A DNA stretch of 13,559 nt from an uncultured Verrucomicrobiota bacterium. Lineage in GTDB: Bacteria > Verrucomicrobiota > Verrucomicrobiae > Opitutales > Opitutaceae. Numbering within the stretch: the stretch's first letter is position 1; each line of letters starts with the position of its first letter. Below the pieces are notes generated by a model. It worked only from the letters and a program-made list of their open reading frames with translations, did no database searches and was not told the origin of the DNA. This document shows, piece by piece, positions 1 to 7,036 of this stretch. The DNA lies in NCBI GenBank assembly GCA_946482165.1, contig CAMLQS010000113.1, positions 1 to 13,559 of the forward strand. The letters run 5' to 3'. Position numbers and translations under genes: made by a program.

Positions 1-2903
1 GGCAGGGAGAGCGGTGCGGGAGTCACGGAAACGGGGAGGGAGGGATCGCTGGCGCCGTTGGTGTTTACCGCGAGGACGACGTAGTGGTAGGTGGTCCCGT
101 TGGTCAGGCCGGTTTGTGTGTAGAGCGTGGAGGTGAGCCCGCTCGCGACTGTCGCGTAGGGACCTCCCGCCACGGTGGCGCGCTGGACGGTGTAGCTGGC
201 GGCGCCGGTGGAGGCCGCCCAAGTGAGCGAGGCCTGGGTGTCGCCGGCGAAGCCCGCGAGCTGGGCCGGCCGGTCGGGCGGGGGCAGCGGGCCCACGACT
301 AGGTTGGTGGCGATGACCTGGTTGAGCGTGCCGTCGTTGTTGCTGCAAACCGCGAGGCCGGCATAGACGGTGCCGATCATGGTGACCGTGGTCGTGTTCT
401 GGAGGGTCCAGCTGACGCCGTCGGCGGAGTGGTAGGCGCTAAAGGTGTTGCCCGAGCGCAGCAGGCGCACCCACTGGGGCGCGGCGACGCCGGCCTTTTC
501 GCTGATACCGGCGGCTGCGCCGCCGGCGGTGGCGCGGCGCTGGAAGGCGATGCCGTTGGAGGGGGAGACGAAGTTGAGCGCGTAGGCGGAGTTGGCGTCG
601 AGCGACTGCCGGACCATGACGCCGGCCTTGGCCCAGCCGGAGGTGTTTTGCTGGCTGGCAACCCGGGCGGTAACGGCGCAGTCGCCGGTCATCGCCTGGT
701 AAACGAAGCGGAATTCGTCGGAGTTGCCCCAGATGTCGGCGCCCGAGCCTTCGATCACGAGCACATCGCCTGATTGCTGGAGGGAACCGGTCGCGCCGAC
801 CGCGCCGATGTCGGCGGTGGTCCAGGTGGGCGTGCTGCCGCCGATCGCGATGCCGGCGACGGGCGCGGAGGGGTTGGAATCCAGTCCATTGGCGTGGGCG
901 GTGACGGTGTAGTAATAGAGCGTGCCGGGGACGACGCTGGTGTCGCTGTAGGCGGGCGTGGTCACCCCGGTGGCGAGCGTCGTGAAGGGGCCCGCGCTAT
1001 CCGTGCCGCGGGCGATGCTGAACGTCGCGTCGGCGGGCGCGCTCCAGGCGAGATTCACACGGTCGGCAAGCGAGTCGGCCCCGACATTGCCGGGAGGCGC
1101 GATACCCACGGCCGCGACGGGTCCGATCTTGAAACCGACGGCGGTCTGAAAGGGCATCGACGCGGGACAGGTGATGACGAGCGCGTCGGACTCCTGGGTC
1201 CAGGTGAGCGACGCTGCGCTCCCGAGAAGCGAGACCTCCTGGATAGGCGCGGCGAGCAGGCCGGCGGCGGTCCCGAGCGAGGTGATGCGCAGCTGCGCGC
1301 CCGGGGCGGGCACCGTCATGCAGTAAACGTAGAGGCAGCCGTCGGCGCCGACGGTGAAGCGGAAGTCGGAGGTGGTGAATGCGTAGTTGGCCTGGGTGCT
1401 GCCGAGTTTGCCATGGGGCAGGGAGCGGGTGCCTTCGGCGTGTTTCGCCCAGGAACGGCTGCCGTAGATGCCGGCGCCGTTGACGGTCATCCATTGGCCG
1501 ATGGACTGAAGCATGGAGGTGCTGCCGGCGTCGAGGGAGCCGTCGGGTTTCAGGGAGACGCAGATGGCGGCGGCGCCGTCGCGCGAGACGCACTCCAGCA
1601 GGTAGCGGACGACGGCCGCGGAGCTGTAGGTGAAGCCGGGTCCGTAGAACCAGTCGCCCACGGGGACCTCTCCGATCCAGGGCTGGTCGTTTTTGATGCC
1701 GGAAGGGAAGTTGTTCTCGAAGGTCGTGGTGAGGCGGTCGCCGGAGTGGAACTTGACGACGGCGTGCGTATCCACGGAGCCGCGACGCTCCACGGAGCGA
1801 TTGGCAAGGTGGGCGAGGACGCGCTGCATGGCGTCGGACTTGTAGCCGGTGCCGGTGCCGCCGCCGCTGAAAGGCTGCGAAGAGGTGCCGTCGGTGTAGA
1901 CGAAGTCGGGGTCGTATTGCTCGATGGCGTCGATCATGCGCAGCGCCCACCAGGTGTTATACCAATGGGCGTAGTCGAGATGGTTGCCGAAGAGACCGGC
2001 GGGCGGAGGGCTCCAGTCGCTCGCGGCGGCGGAGGACACTCCCTGGTATTCGCGCAGGTCGATGCCGTAGAGCAGACGGGGGTCGAGGCCTTCCCACCAT
2101 TTGCCCACGCCGTCGGCGAGCGTGAGACGACCGTCATAGGGGACGCCGGCTTTGGCGCCGCTGGTGTCGGCGTTGAAGGCGGTTTGCCACCACCACCAGG
2201 AATATTCGTGGTGGAAGGTGATGCCGAAGGCCATGTCGGCGGAGCGCGCCGCGGTGGTGAGTTCGCCGAGGATGTCGCGGTGCGGGCCGAGGTTGGTGGC
2301 GTTCCACGGCTGGTAGCGGGAGTTCCAGAGATCGAATTGGTCGTGGTGCACGCCCTGGATGAGGAGGAAGCGAGCGCCTGCCTGCTGGTAGAGCGAGACG
2401 AGCCCGGCGGGATCGAGCCCGGTGGGGTTCCAGTCGCGCAGGACCTCCTTGTAGCCGACCTCGGAGGGATGGCCGTAGCGGGAAAGGTGATTGTTGTAGG
2501 CGGTGGTGCCGGGGGTGTAGAGGCGGCGGGCATACCAGTCGCCGCTTTCGCCGGAGGCCTGCGGGCCGAAATGCACCCAGATGCCGAACTTGGCCGCGCG
2601 GAGTTTGGCGGAGTCGACGGGCAGATTGGCCGCGATCGAGGGCCAGGTGGGCTCGACCGGGCCCGAGCCGATGGGGAAGTCCATCTTCACCTCGGAGAAG
2701 GCGTTGATGTTGCCGAGCGGCACGGAATTCACCGGTTGGGCCGCGGGGATCGCGGGCATCGGGGGCAGGTCCGGCATCACATAGGCGGCGAGCGGCGCGG
2801 ACGAGGCGCAGGCGATCGCGCAGGCGAGGGCGGCGTGGAGACGACGCGCCACGGAGCGAAAGCCTTCGGGCCGGCGGGAGGAAAACGAAAGAAGAGTGGA
2901 CAC
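1..2903 (-). CDS. GH29 alpha-L-fucosidase with FN3-ConA-FN3 tail (3' end outside window)
   Basis: Exported glycoside hydrolase expected to release alpha-L-fucose by a retaining mechanism. The frame is open from 2903 to the left edge (967 codons, no stop). A Sec signal follows an arginine pair (VARRLHAALACAIACASSAPLAA). The GH29 core spans about residues 50-590: KFGIWVHFGP near the start, HHD at 186-188, and FVYTDG whose Asp338 aligns with the family nucleophile. WIGEVPVGDWFYGPG (Glu412 inside) and a late VSRDGAAAICVS match the end of the barrel. FN3 follows at about 600-685, a DUF1349/LamG-like beta-sandwich at 690-868 and a second FN3 from about 873. The GTG at 2903 is preferred because TTTCCCC precedes it, as at neighbouring starts; GTG 2852 is the alternative and gives a shorter signal peptide. 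A run of four Trp (236-239) is unusual. The acid/base residue is not assigned. The family is seen from motifs; the substrate is inferred. Confidence 0.9.
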   Translation of the reverse strand, partial: MSTLLSFSSRRPEGFRSVARRLHAALACAIACASSAPLAAYVMPDLPPMPAIPAAQPVNSVPLGNINAFSEVKMDFPIGSGPVEPTWPSIAANLPVDSAKLRAAKFGIWVHFGPQASGESGDWYARRLYTPGTTAYNNHLSRYGHPSEVGYKEVLRDWNPTGLDPAGLVSLYQQAGARFLLIQGVHHDQFDLWNSRYQPWNATNLGPHRDILGELTTAARSADMAFGITFHHEYSWWWWQTAFNADTSGAKAGVPYDGRLTLADGVGKWWEGLDPRLLYGIDLREYQGVSSAAASDWSPPPAGLFGNHLDYAHWYNTWWALRMIDAIEQYDPDFVYTDGTSSQPFSGGGTGTGYKSDAMQRVLAHLANRSVERRGSVDTHAVVKFHSGDRLTTTFENNFPSGIKNDQPWIGEVPVGDWFYGPGFTYSSAAVVRYLLECVSRDGAAAICVSLKPDGSLDAGSTSMLQSIGQWMTVNGAGIYGSRSWAKHAEGTRSLPHGKLGSTQANYAFTTSDFRFTVGADGCLYVYCMTVPAPGAQLRITSLGTAAGLLAAPIQEVSLLGSAASLTWTQESDALVITCPASMPFQTAVGFKIGPVAAVGIAPPGNVGADSLADRVNLAWSAPADATFSIARGTDSAGPFTTLATGVTTPAYSDTSVVPGTLYYYTVTAHANGLDSNPSAPVAGIAIGGSTPTWTTADIGAVGATGSLQQSGDVLVIEGSGADIWGNSDEFRFVYQAMTGDCAVTARVASQQNTSGWAKAGVMVRQSLDANSAYALNFVSPSNGIAFQRRATAGGAAAGISEKAGVAAPQWVRLLRSGNTFSAYHSADGVSWTLQNTTTVTMIGTVYAGLAVCSNNDGTLNQVIATNLVVGPLPPPDRPAQLAGFAGDTQASLTWAASTGAASYTVQRATVAGGPYATVASGLTSTLYTQTGLTNGTTYHYVVLAVNTNGASDPSLPVSVTPAPLSL

Positions 2904-2947
2904 GGGGAAACGCGGAGGGGATGGGAGCGGCGAACGTGGGACGAAAA

Positions 2948-2972
2948 GGCCGACCGGCGCGGGCGGTCGGCC
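2948..2972 (-). terminator. Rho-independent terminator after the PEP-CTERM gene
   Basis: A perfect 8-bp GC-rich stem (GGCCGACC paired with GGTCGGCC) encloses a 9-nt loop. On the minus strand the stem is followed directly by TTTTCGT, the expected U-tract; on the plus strand it is followed by TCGTTTGTT, so weak bidirectional action is possible. It lies between the stop of the PEP-CTERM gene (3081) and the start of the GH29 gene (2903), so it should separate the two transcripts. Confidence 0.75.
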
Positions 2973-2980
2973 TCGTTTGT

Positions 2981-3056
2981 TAGGCGCTGTCTTCAAAATA
3001 AGCCGACGCTCTGCTTACGCCCTGCGGGCATCGGTTTATTTTGAAGACAGCGCCTA
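2981..3056. mobile_element. 76-bp palindromic MITE-like element
   Basis: Two 26-nt arms (2981-3006 and 3031-3056) are inverted copies with a single mismatch (2002-type G at 3002 opposite T at 3035, a G-U pair in plus-strand RNA). The outer part is TA then GGCGCTGTCTTCAAAATAA, and TA flanks both ends. The 24-nt centre holds a smaller GCCC-TGC-GGGC hairpin (3019-3029). It carries no coding potential and sits between the PEP-CTERM stop and its terminator. TA flanks plus a GGCGCTGTC terminus resemble ends of IS5- or IS630-superfamily elements, so a non-autonomous transposon or REP-type repeat is the best reading. No U-tract follows, so it is less convincing as a terminator. Confidence 0.72.
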
Positions 3057-3080
3057 GGCGGCGCGGGGCCGAAACGTTGC

Positions 3081-3878
3081 TCAGCGGCGGCGCGAACGGC
3101 GGAGGCCGACGGCGCCCAGGGCGAGGACGCCGGCGATGCCGGCGAAGGACGAGGGTTCGGGGATGGCGGTCGCGCTGTAGAGCGTGAAGGCGGCGACGGT
3201 GGAGTCGTTGGGCGCGGATGTGGTCAGGCCGGGGAAGATGAAGATATCCTGCGTGACGGCGCTGGCCGAGAAGGAGCCGATCACCGACGTGGCCGAGGCG
3301 GTCGAGAACTCCGAGGAGAGATTGCCGCCGCTTAGGGCGTCGGCGAGGAACTGGGTGCGGCCGCCGTTGCCGGCGCGCTGGTCGGAGAAAAACATCTGAA
3401 AGATGTAGGTCTGGCCGATGGTGAGATCGCCGATGCGGACGGTCTGGCGATTGGTGGGCTGGCCGTTGGCCCAGGACTGACCGCGCAGGAGGTCGTCAAA
3501 CTGCGTGCTGCCGGTGCCGCCGGAGAAGAGGCCGGCGTTCCATTCCGAGCCGCCGTAAAACACGCCCGAGGACGTGCCCGACGGGCCGGAGCCGGATTCG
3601 GGGGCGTTGGCGAAGATGATCGTCTGCGATCCGGGCGTGGACACGGTCTTGATCGCGGCGTCGCCGAAGTTTTGGGCTTGGACGAGCGTGACGCTCGTGA
3701 AGCCGGACAGCGAGAGAGGCTCATCCAGCACCGAGGTGTCGGTGAAGGTCGACGGCGTCTGGAACGAGACGGAGGCGGCGAAGCCGAGGGCGGGGAGCAG
3801 GCCGGCGAAGGCAAACGCGGTGGCGCCGAGGCGGCGCGACGCGGAGGGAGCGGAAGGGTTGTTGAAGCGTTTGAGCAT
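3081..3878 (-). CDS. PEP-CTERM sorting-domain exported protein
   Basis: A 265-residue secreted protein of unknown specific function. An N-terminal signal peptide (basic SRRLG, then AFAFAGLLPALGFAAS) leads into a Ser/Thr/Gly-rich beta-type body. The segment TVRIGDLTIGQTYIFQMFFS followed by GNGGRTQFL resembles a body repeatedly found in verrucomicrobial PEP-CTERM proteins. The C-terminus has the tripartite sorting signal: PEP at 240-242 (IPEPSS), a hydrophobic helix (FAGIAGVLALGAVGL) and a basic tail RRSRRR. The family is processed by an exosortase (EpsH type) and placed on or outside the cell surface, often together with exopolysaccharide. No exosortase lies in the window. The ATG at 3878 is preceded by TTAATCCC with no Shine-Dalgarno match. 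It starts 146 bp downstream of the kinase gene, so it could share that transcript. Confidence 0.88.
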   Translation of the reverse strand: MLKRFNNPSAPSASRRLGATAFAFAGLLPALGFAASVSFQTPSTFTDTSVLDEPLSLSGFTSVTLVQAQNFGDAAIKTVSTPGSQTIIFANAPESGSGPSGTSSGVFYGGSEWNAGLFSGGTGSTQFDDLLRGQSWANGQPTNRQTVRIGDLTIGQTYIFQMFFSDQRAGNGGRTQFLADALSGGNLSSEFSTASATSVIGSFSASAVTQDIFIFPGLTTSAPNDSTVAAFTLYSATAIPEPSSFAGIAGVLALGAVGLRRSRRR

Positions 3879-4023
3879 GGGATTAACGGTTGAAATGACC
3901 GCGCCAAGCCGGGCGCATCCCGAGGACGGGACGCGGATCGGTGCAAGGGGGCGGCTCCTTTCCCACGCGTCGTTGCCGCCCGATTTCCGCCAGATTTTTT
4001 CGGGGGGCTTGGTGTGAGCGGAC

Positions 4024-6276
4024 TTACGGCATTCGAGCCGTTTCTCGCATCACGGTGGCATCCGCGTTCACGCCTTCGATCTCGGCCAGGGCCTCGCGCA
4101 GCAGCACCCGAGCGAAGAGCCAGTCGAACCAATACCCATCGCCAGCGTGGCCGCGCCTCACTTTGGCGCTGAAATGGGCATCGATCTCGGCCCGCGCGGT
4201 CGCGAGCCAGGCGCGGGCTCGGGGGTCGCGGTTCTGGTGGTGGCGGGCGAGGGCGCGGATGAGCTGGCAGGTCTGGGCCAGCGAGGCGGCTACGTTGCGC
4301 TGAGAAAGCAGACGGTCGCATCGGGCGGCCGCGCTTCCGAACTCGCCCTGCCTCAACTCGGCCAGGGCGAGCGGGATGATTTCCCAACTCGGGCGATAGC
4401 TTTTTTCGGTGTGGCCGATCTGGCGCCAATAGCGTCGGTTTAGATCGATCAATGGTTGGAGCGCGGACAGCAGCTCGGGCGGCGCGGGTAGGAGCAGGAG
4501 CGTCTTTATGATACGACCGGCCGCGTCTCCATTGTCGATCGTGGCGAAGTGGGCGAGGGCGTCGCGGCAGAAATCACGGTAGGGGCCGAGCGCGCCGCTT
4601 TCGGCCAGGACCACGCCGCAGGATTGGTAGTCGAGGGTGATGACCTCCCAGGTGTCGAGGCGGTCTATCTCCATGAGCGCTTGGAATCGCTCCGCCGCCT
4701 TGTCCCAGCGGGCGCCCAGCGCGTGCCACTCGCCCACGGAGCGGAAGGCGGACACGGAATCGAAGCTCAGTTCGGGCGAGACGTTCTTCACGCTTTCGAG
4801 CAGCGAGTCCGCCAGGGCGAAGTCGCCTTGGTTTACCGCGATGGCGGCCCGGGTGATGGTCTCGCGGGCGACGGCCTGTTCGCGCAACCGGCTTTCTCTC
4901 TGTCGCGAGGATTCGGCCTGTTCGCGCAGCACTGCCTGCTCCTGGCGGGCGCGCCGCTCCTTCATGAACATCCAGCTTGTCGTTCCCAGTCCGAGCAGAA
5001 GCGCGGCGAGCACGGCGGCGGCGGCGGCGAAAGCCCCGCGGTGGCGCCGGGCGAGCTTGCGGGCGCGATACCAAGGATCGGGCGGGCTGGCGGTGACCGG
5101 CTCGTCGTCCAGATGGCGACGAAGGTCCACGGCCAGGCCGTTGGCGGTCTCGTAGCGGCGGGCAGGGGATTTCTCCAGGGTTTTGAGCACGATCCAGTCG
5201 AGGTCGCCGCGCAGCCGTGCGGCCAGGCGCGGCGGATCGACGCCGCGGTCTTCCGCCACGCGGCGGAACTCGTCCGGGGGAAGTTGCGCCACGCGGACCG
5301 AAGGGCGGAGCGGCTCCTGCTCGTTCAGGACGCGTCGCAACTGGTCGGGGGGGAGGCGCGCGAGCTCCGCGCCGTCGAAGGGTGGCCTCCCGGTCAGCAG
5401 CTCGTGCAGGAGCGCCCCGAGGCTGTAGATGTCGCTGCGCGTATCGGCCTCGCGGGCCGGGCTTTCGGCCTGCTCGGGGCTCATGTAGGCCGGCGTGCCC
5501 GTGAGCTGTTCGCCGCTAGTGGAGAAGCCGCCCTCGGCGGGCCGGTCGGTGATGGCCTTGGAGATGCCGAAATCGATGACCTTCGGCACGGGGCCGTCGG
5601 CGGAGTCCGCCACGAGGATGTTGGAGGGCTTGATGTCGCGGTGGATGAGGCCCTTTTGGTGCGCGTGCCGGATCGCGCCGCAGACTTGAAGAAACAGTTC
5701 CAAGCGTCGGCGCAGATCCAGGCGCCGTTGGTCGCAATAATCCGTGATGCGCTCGCCGCGCACGAGCTCCATGACGAAGAATGGCCGGCCGGCGGGAGTG
5801 ACGCCGGCGTCGAGCACGCGAGCGATGTTGGGATGCTCCATGAGCGCGAGCGCCTGCTGTTCGGCGGCGAAACGCGCGATCACCCGGCGGGTGTCCATGC
5901 CGGGCTTGATGACCTTGAGCGCGACTTCGCGGCGCACCGGCTCGCTTTGCTCGGCGAGGTAGACCGTGCCGAACCCGCCTTCGCCCAGGCGCGCGACGAC
6001 CCGATAGCGGCCGATGCGCTCGCCCGTCGGCACCTCGATGGCGGACGAGAGACTTTGCACGAGTTCGTCGCGTTCGACGGGAGAGAGGCCGAGCGCGGTG
6101 CCTCCGCGCTCAAGAAGCCGGTCCGCCTCGTCCTGTCCGTTGAGCAGCTCGTCGACCGCGGCGCGGAGCGATGGGTTGTCGACGCAAGCCTGGTCCAGGA
6201 AGATCCGGCGCGCGGGCCCGTCCAGCTGCAGGGCGGCGTAGTAGAGGGTGTCTTCGAGTTCGCGACGGGTATCCAT
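4024..6276 (-). CDS. Transmembrane Hanks-type Ser/Thr protein kinase with C-terminal TPR-like region
   Basis: A 750-residue kinase expected to phosphorylate Ser/Thr on protein partners, probably the adjacent sigma factor or its regulators. Numbering is from the ATG at 6276. Residues 1-83 form a helical leader typical of the family. The kinase domain has GEGGFG at 98-103, Lys121 in VALKVIKPGMD, HRD at 212-214 with Lys216 and Asn219, DFG at 235-237 and SPE at 266-268; all catalytic residues are present. GDLDWIVLKTLEKSPARRYE then VDLRRHLDDEPV is a hallmark of the verrucomicrobial/planctomycete group. One membrane helix (about 415-438) is followed by a charged coiled coil (about 439-472) and a helical, TPR-like region to the end. 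An in-frame GTG at 6330 would begin 9 bp after the sigma stop and add 18 residues; I prefer 6276 because its start fits the family N-terminus and has the local CCC-ATG context. Confidence 0.95.
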   Translation of the reverse strand: MDTRRELEDTLYYAALQLDGPARRIFLDQACVDNPSLRAAVDELLNGQDEADRLLERGGTALGLSPVERDELVQSLSSAIEVPTGERIGRYRVVARLGEGGFGTVYLAEQSEPVRREVALKVIKPGMDTRRVIARFAAEQQALALMEHPNIARVLDAGVTPAGRPFFVMELVRGERITDYCDQRRLDLRRRLELFLQVCGAIRHAHQKGLIHRDIKPSNILVADSADGPVPKVIDFGISKAITDRPAEGGFSTSGEQLTGTPAYMSPEQAESPAREADTRSDIYSLGALLHELLTGRPPFDGAELARLPPDQLRRVLNEQEPLRPSVRVAQLPPDEFRRVAEDRGVDPPRLAARLRGDLDWIVLKTLEKSPARRYETANGLAVDLRRHLDDEPVTASPPDPWYRARKLARRHRGAFAAAAAVLAALLLGLGTTSWMFMKERRARQEQAVLREQAESSRQRESRLREQAVARETITRAAIAVNQGDFALADSLLESVKNVSPELSFDSVSAFRSVGEWHALGARWDKAAERFQALMEIDRLDTWEVITLDYQSCGVVLAESGALGPYRDFCRDALAHFATIDNGDAAGRIIKTLLLLPAPPELLSALQPLIDLNRRYWRQIGHTEKSYRPSWEIIPLALAELRQGEFGSAAARCDRLLSQRNVAASLAQTCQLIRALARHHQNRDPRARAWLATARAEIDAHFSAKVRRGHAGDGYWFDWLFARVLLREALAEIEGVNADATVMRETARMP

Positions 6277-6339
6277 GGGCGGGACTGCGGGCGATATACT
6301 CACGCGCGAAAACGCGGCGGATTCCGCCACGGAACGGGT

Positions 6340-6912
6340 TCAACGGTGTTCGCGCACCCAGCGGAAGAGGCGGGCCTTGGCGCAGGCCCAGAGGCGGTCG
6401 ACGGTGCGTTCGCCGAGGCCGAGATGGCCCGCGATCTGGAGATTGGTGAGCCCGCCGTAGAATTTCAGCACCACGACTCGGGCCTGTTCGGGGTGTTCCT
6501 GTTCGAGGACGGCGATGGCGTCGTCGATCAGGAGCACGGCGTCGTCCGGCGGCAAAGCGGCGGGATCGGTCTCGTTCACGTCCTCGCGGATCTGGCCGGC
6601 GCCGTGCTTGAGGCGGGCGCGACGCCGGGCGCGGTCGATCAGGATGCGCCGCATCGCGTCGGAGGCGGCGCCGAAGAAGTGGGCGAGGTTTTCCCATTCG
6701 CGTCCGCCACGACCCTCGAGTTGCAGCCAGGCCTCATGCACGAGCGCGGTGGGCTGAAGGGTCTGCGCCGCGTGTTCGCGCGACATGCGGGAGGCCGCCA
6801 TGCGACGCAGCTCCTCATATACGAGAGGAAGGAGCGTCGAGGAGCTCAGCCGGAGATCGGGGACGGGGTCGCCGGGCGCGGGTCCATCGGACTGGGGCGG
6901 GGTAGCATGCAC
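6340..6912 (-). CDS. ECF RNA polymerase sigma factor, TIGR02999 type
   Basis: A 190-residue extracytoplasmic-function sigma factor that would redirect RNA polymerase to a target regulon. Region 2 runs from about 25 to 100 (LLPLVYEELRRMAASRM, then LQPTALVHEAWLQL and FFGAASDAMRRILIDRARRR), which is the TIGR02999/ECF-SigG signature. Region 4 spans about 125-188 with the helix-turn-helix TNLQIAGHLGLGERTVDRLW. The open frame continues upstream to 7095, but those 61 codons are low-complexity Arg/Pro-rich and overlap the end of the lyase gene. GTG 6912 gives the usual length. The start lacks a clear ribosome-binding site, so it is less certain than the frame. The kinase gene follows at once. No anti-sigma factor is visible; in this sigma type the neighbouring kinase is thought to take the regulatory role. 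Confidence 0.93.
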   Translation of the reverse strand: MHATPPQSDGPAPGDPVPDLRLSSSTLLPLVYEELRRMAASRMSREHAAQTLQPTALVHEAWLQLEGRGGREWENLAHFFGAASDAMRRILIDRARRRARLKHGAGQIREDVNETDPAALPPDDAVLLIDDAIAVLEQEHPEQARVVVLKFYGGLTNLQIAGHLGLGERTVDRLWACAKARLFRWVREHR

Positions 6913-7036
6913 CGACGGGAAAGGTGCCAGGAAGGCCCGGCGCTTCAAGCGCTCAGAAATCGAGTTTGGGCAGGGGCGCGAAGACGGAGCGAGGGCGCTT
7001 GTGCGAGGCCCCGGTCGGGCACGGGTGGCGCGCAAG

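Noticed and set aside
774..3044. Open frame of 756 codons on the plus strand opposite the fucosidase gene
   Set aside because: It shares codon boundaries with the GH29 gene and is its mirror; low-complexity Gly/Val/Arg composition and no domain.
3890..4023. Promoter for the PEP-CTERM gene with TTGCAC as -35 box
   Set aside because: Nothing like a -10 box lies at proper spacing; the gap is GC-rich throughout.
6940..6952. GCGCTTCAAGCGC palindrome between the lyase and sigma genes as a terminator
   Set aside because: Only 5 paired bases around a 3-base loop and no U-tract after it on either strand.
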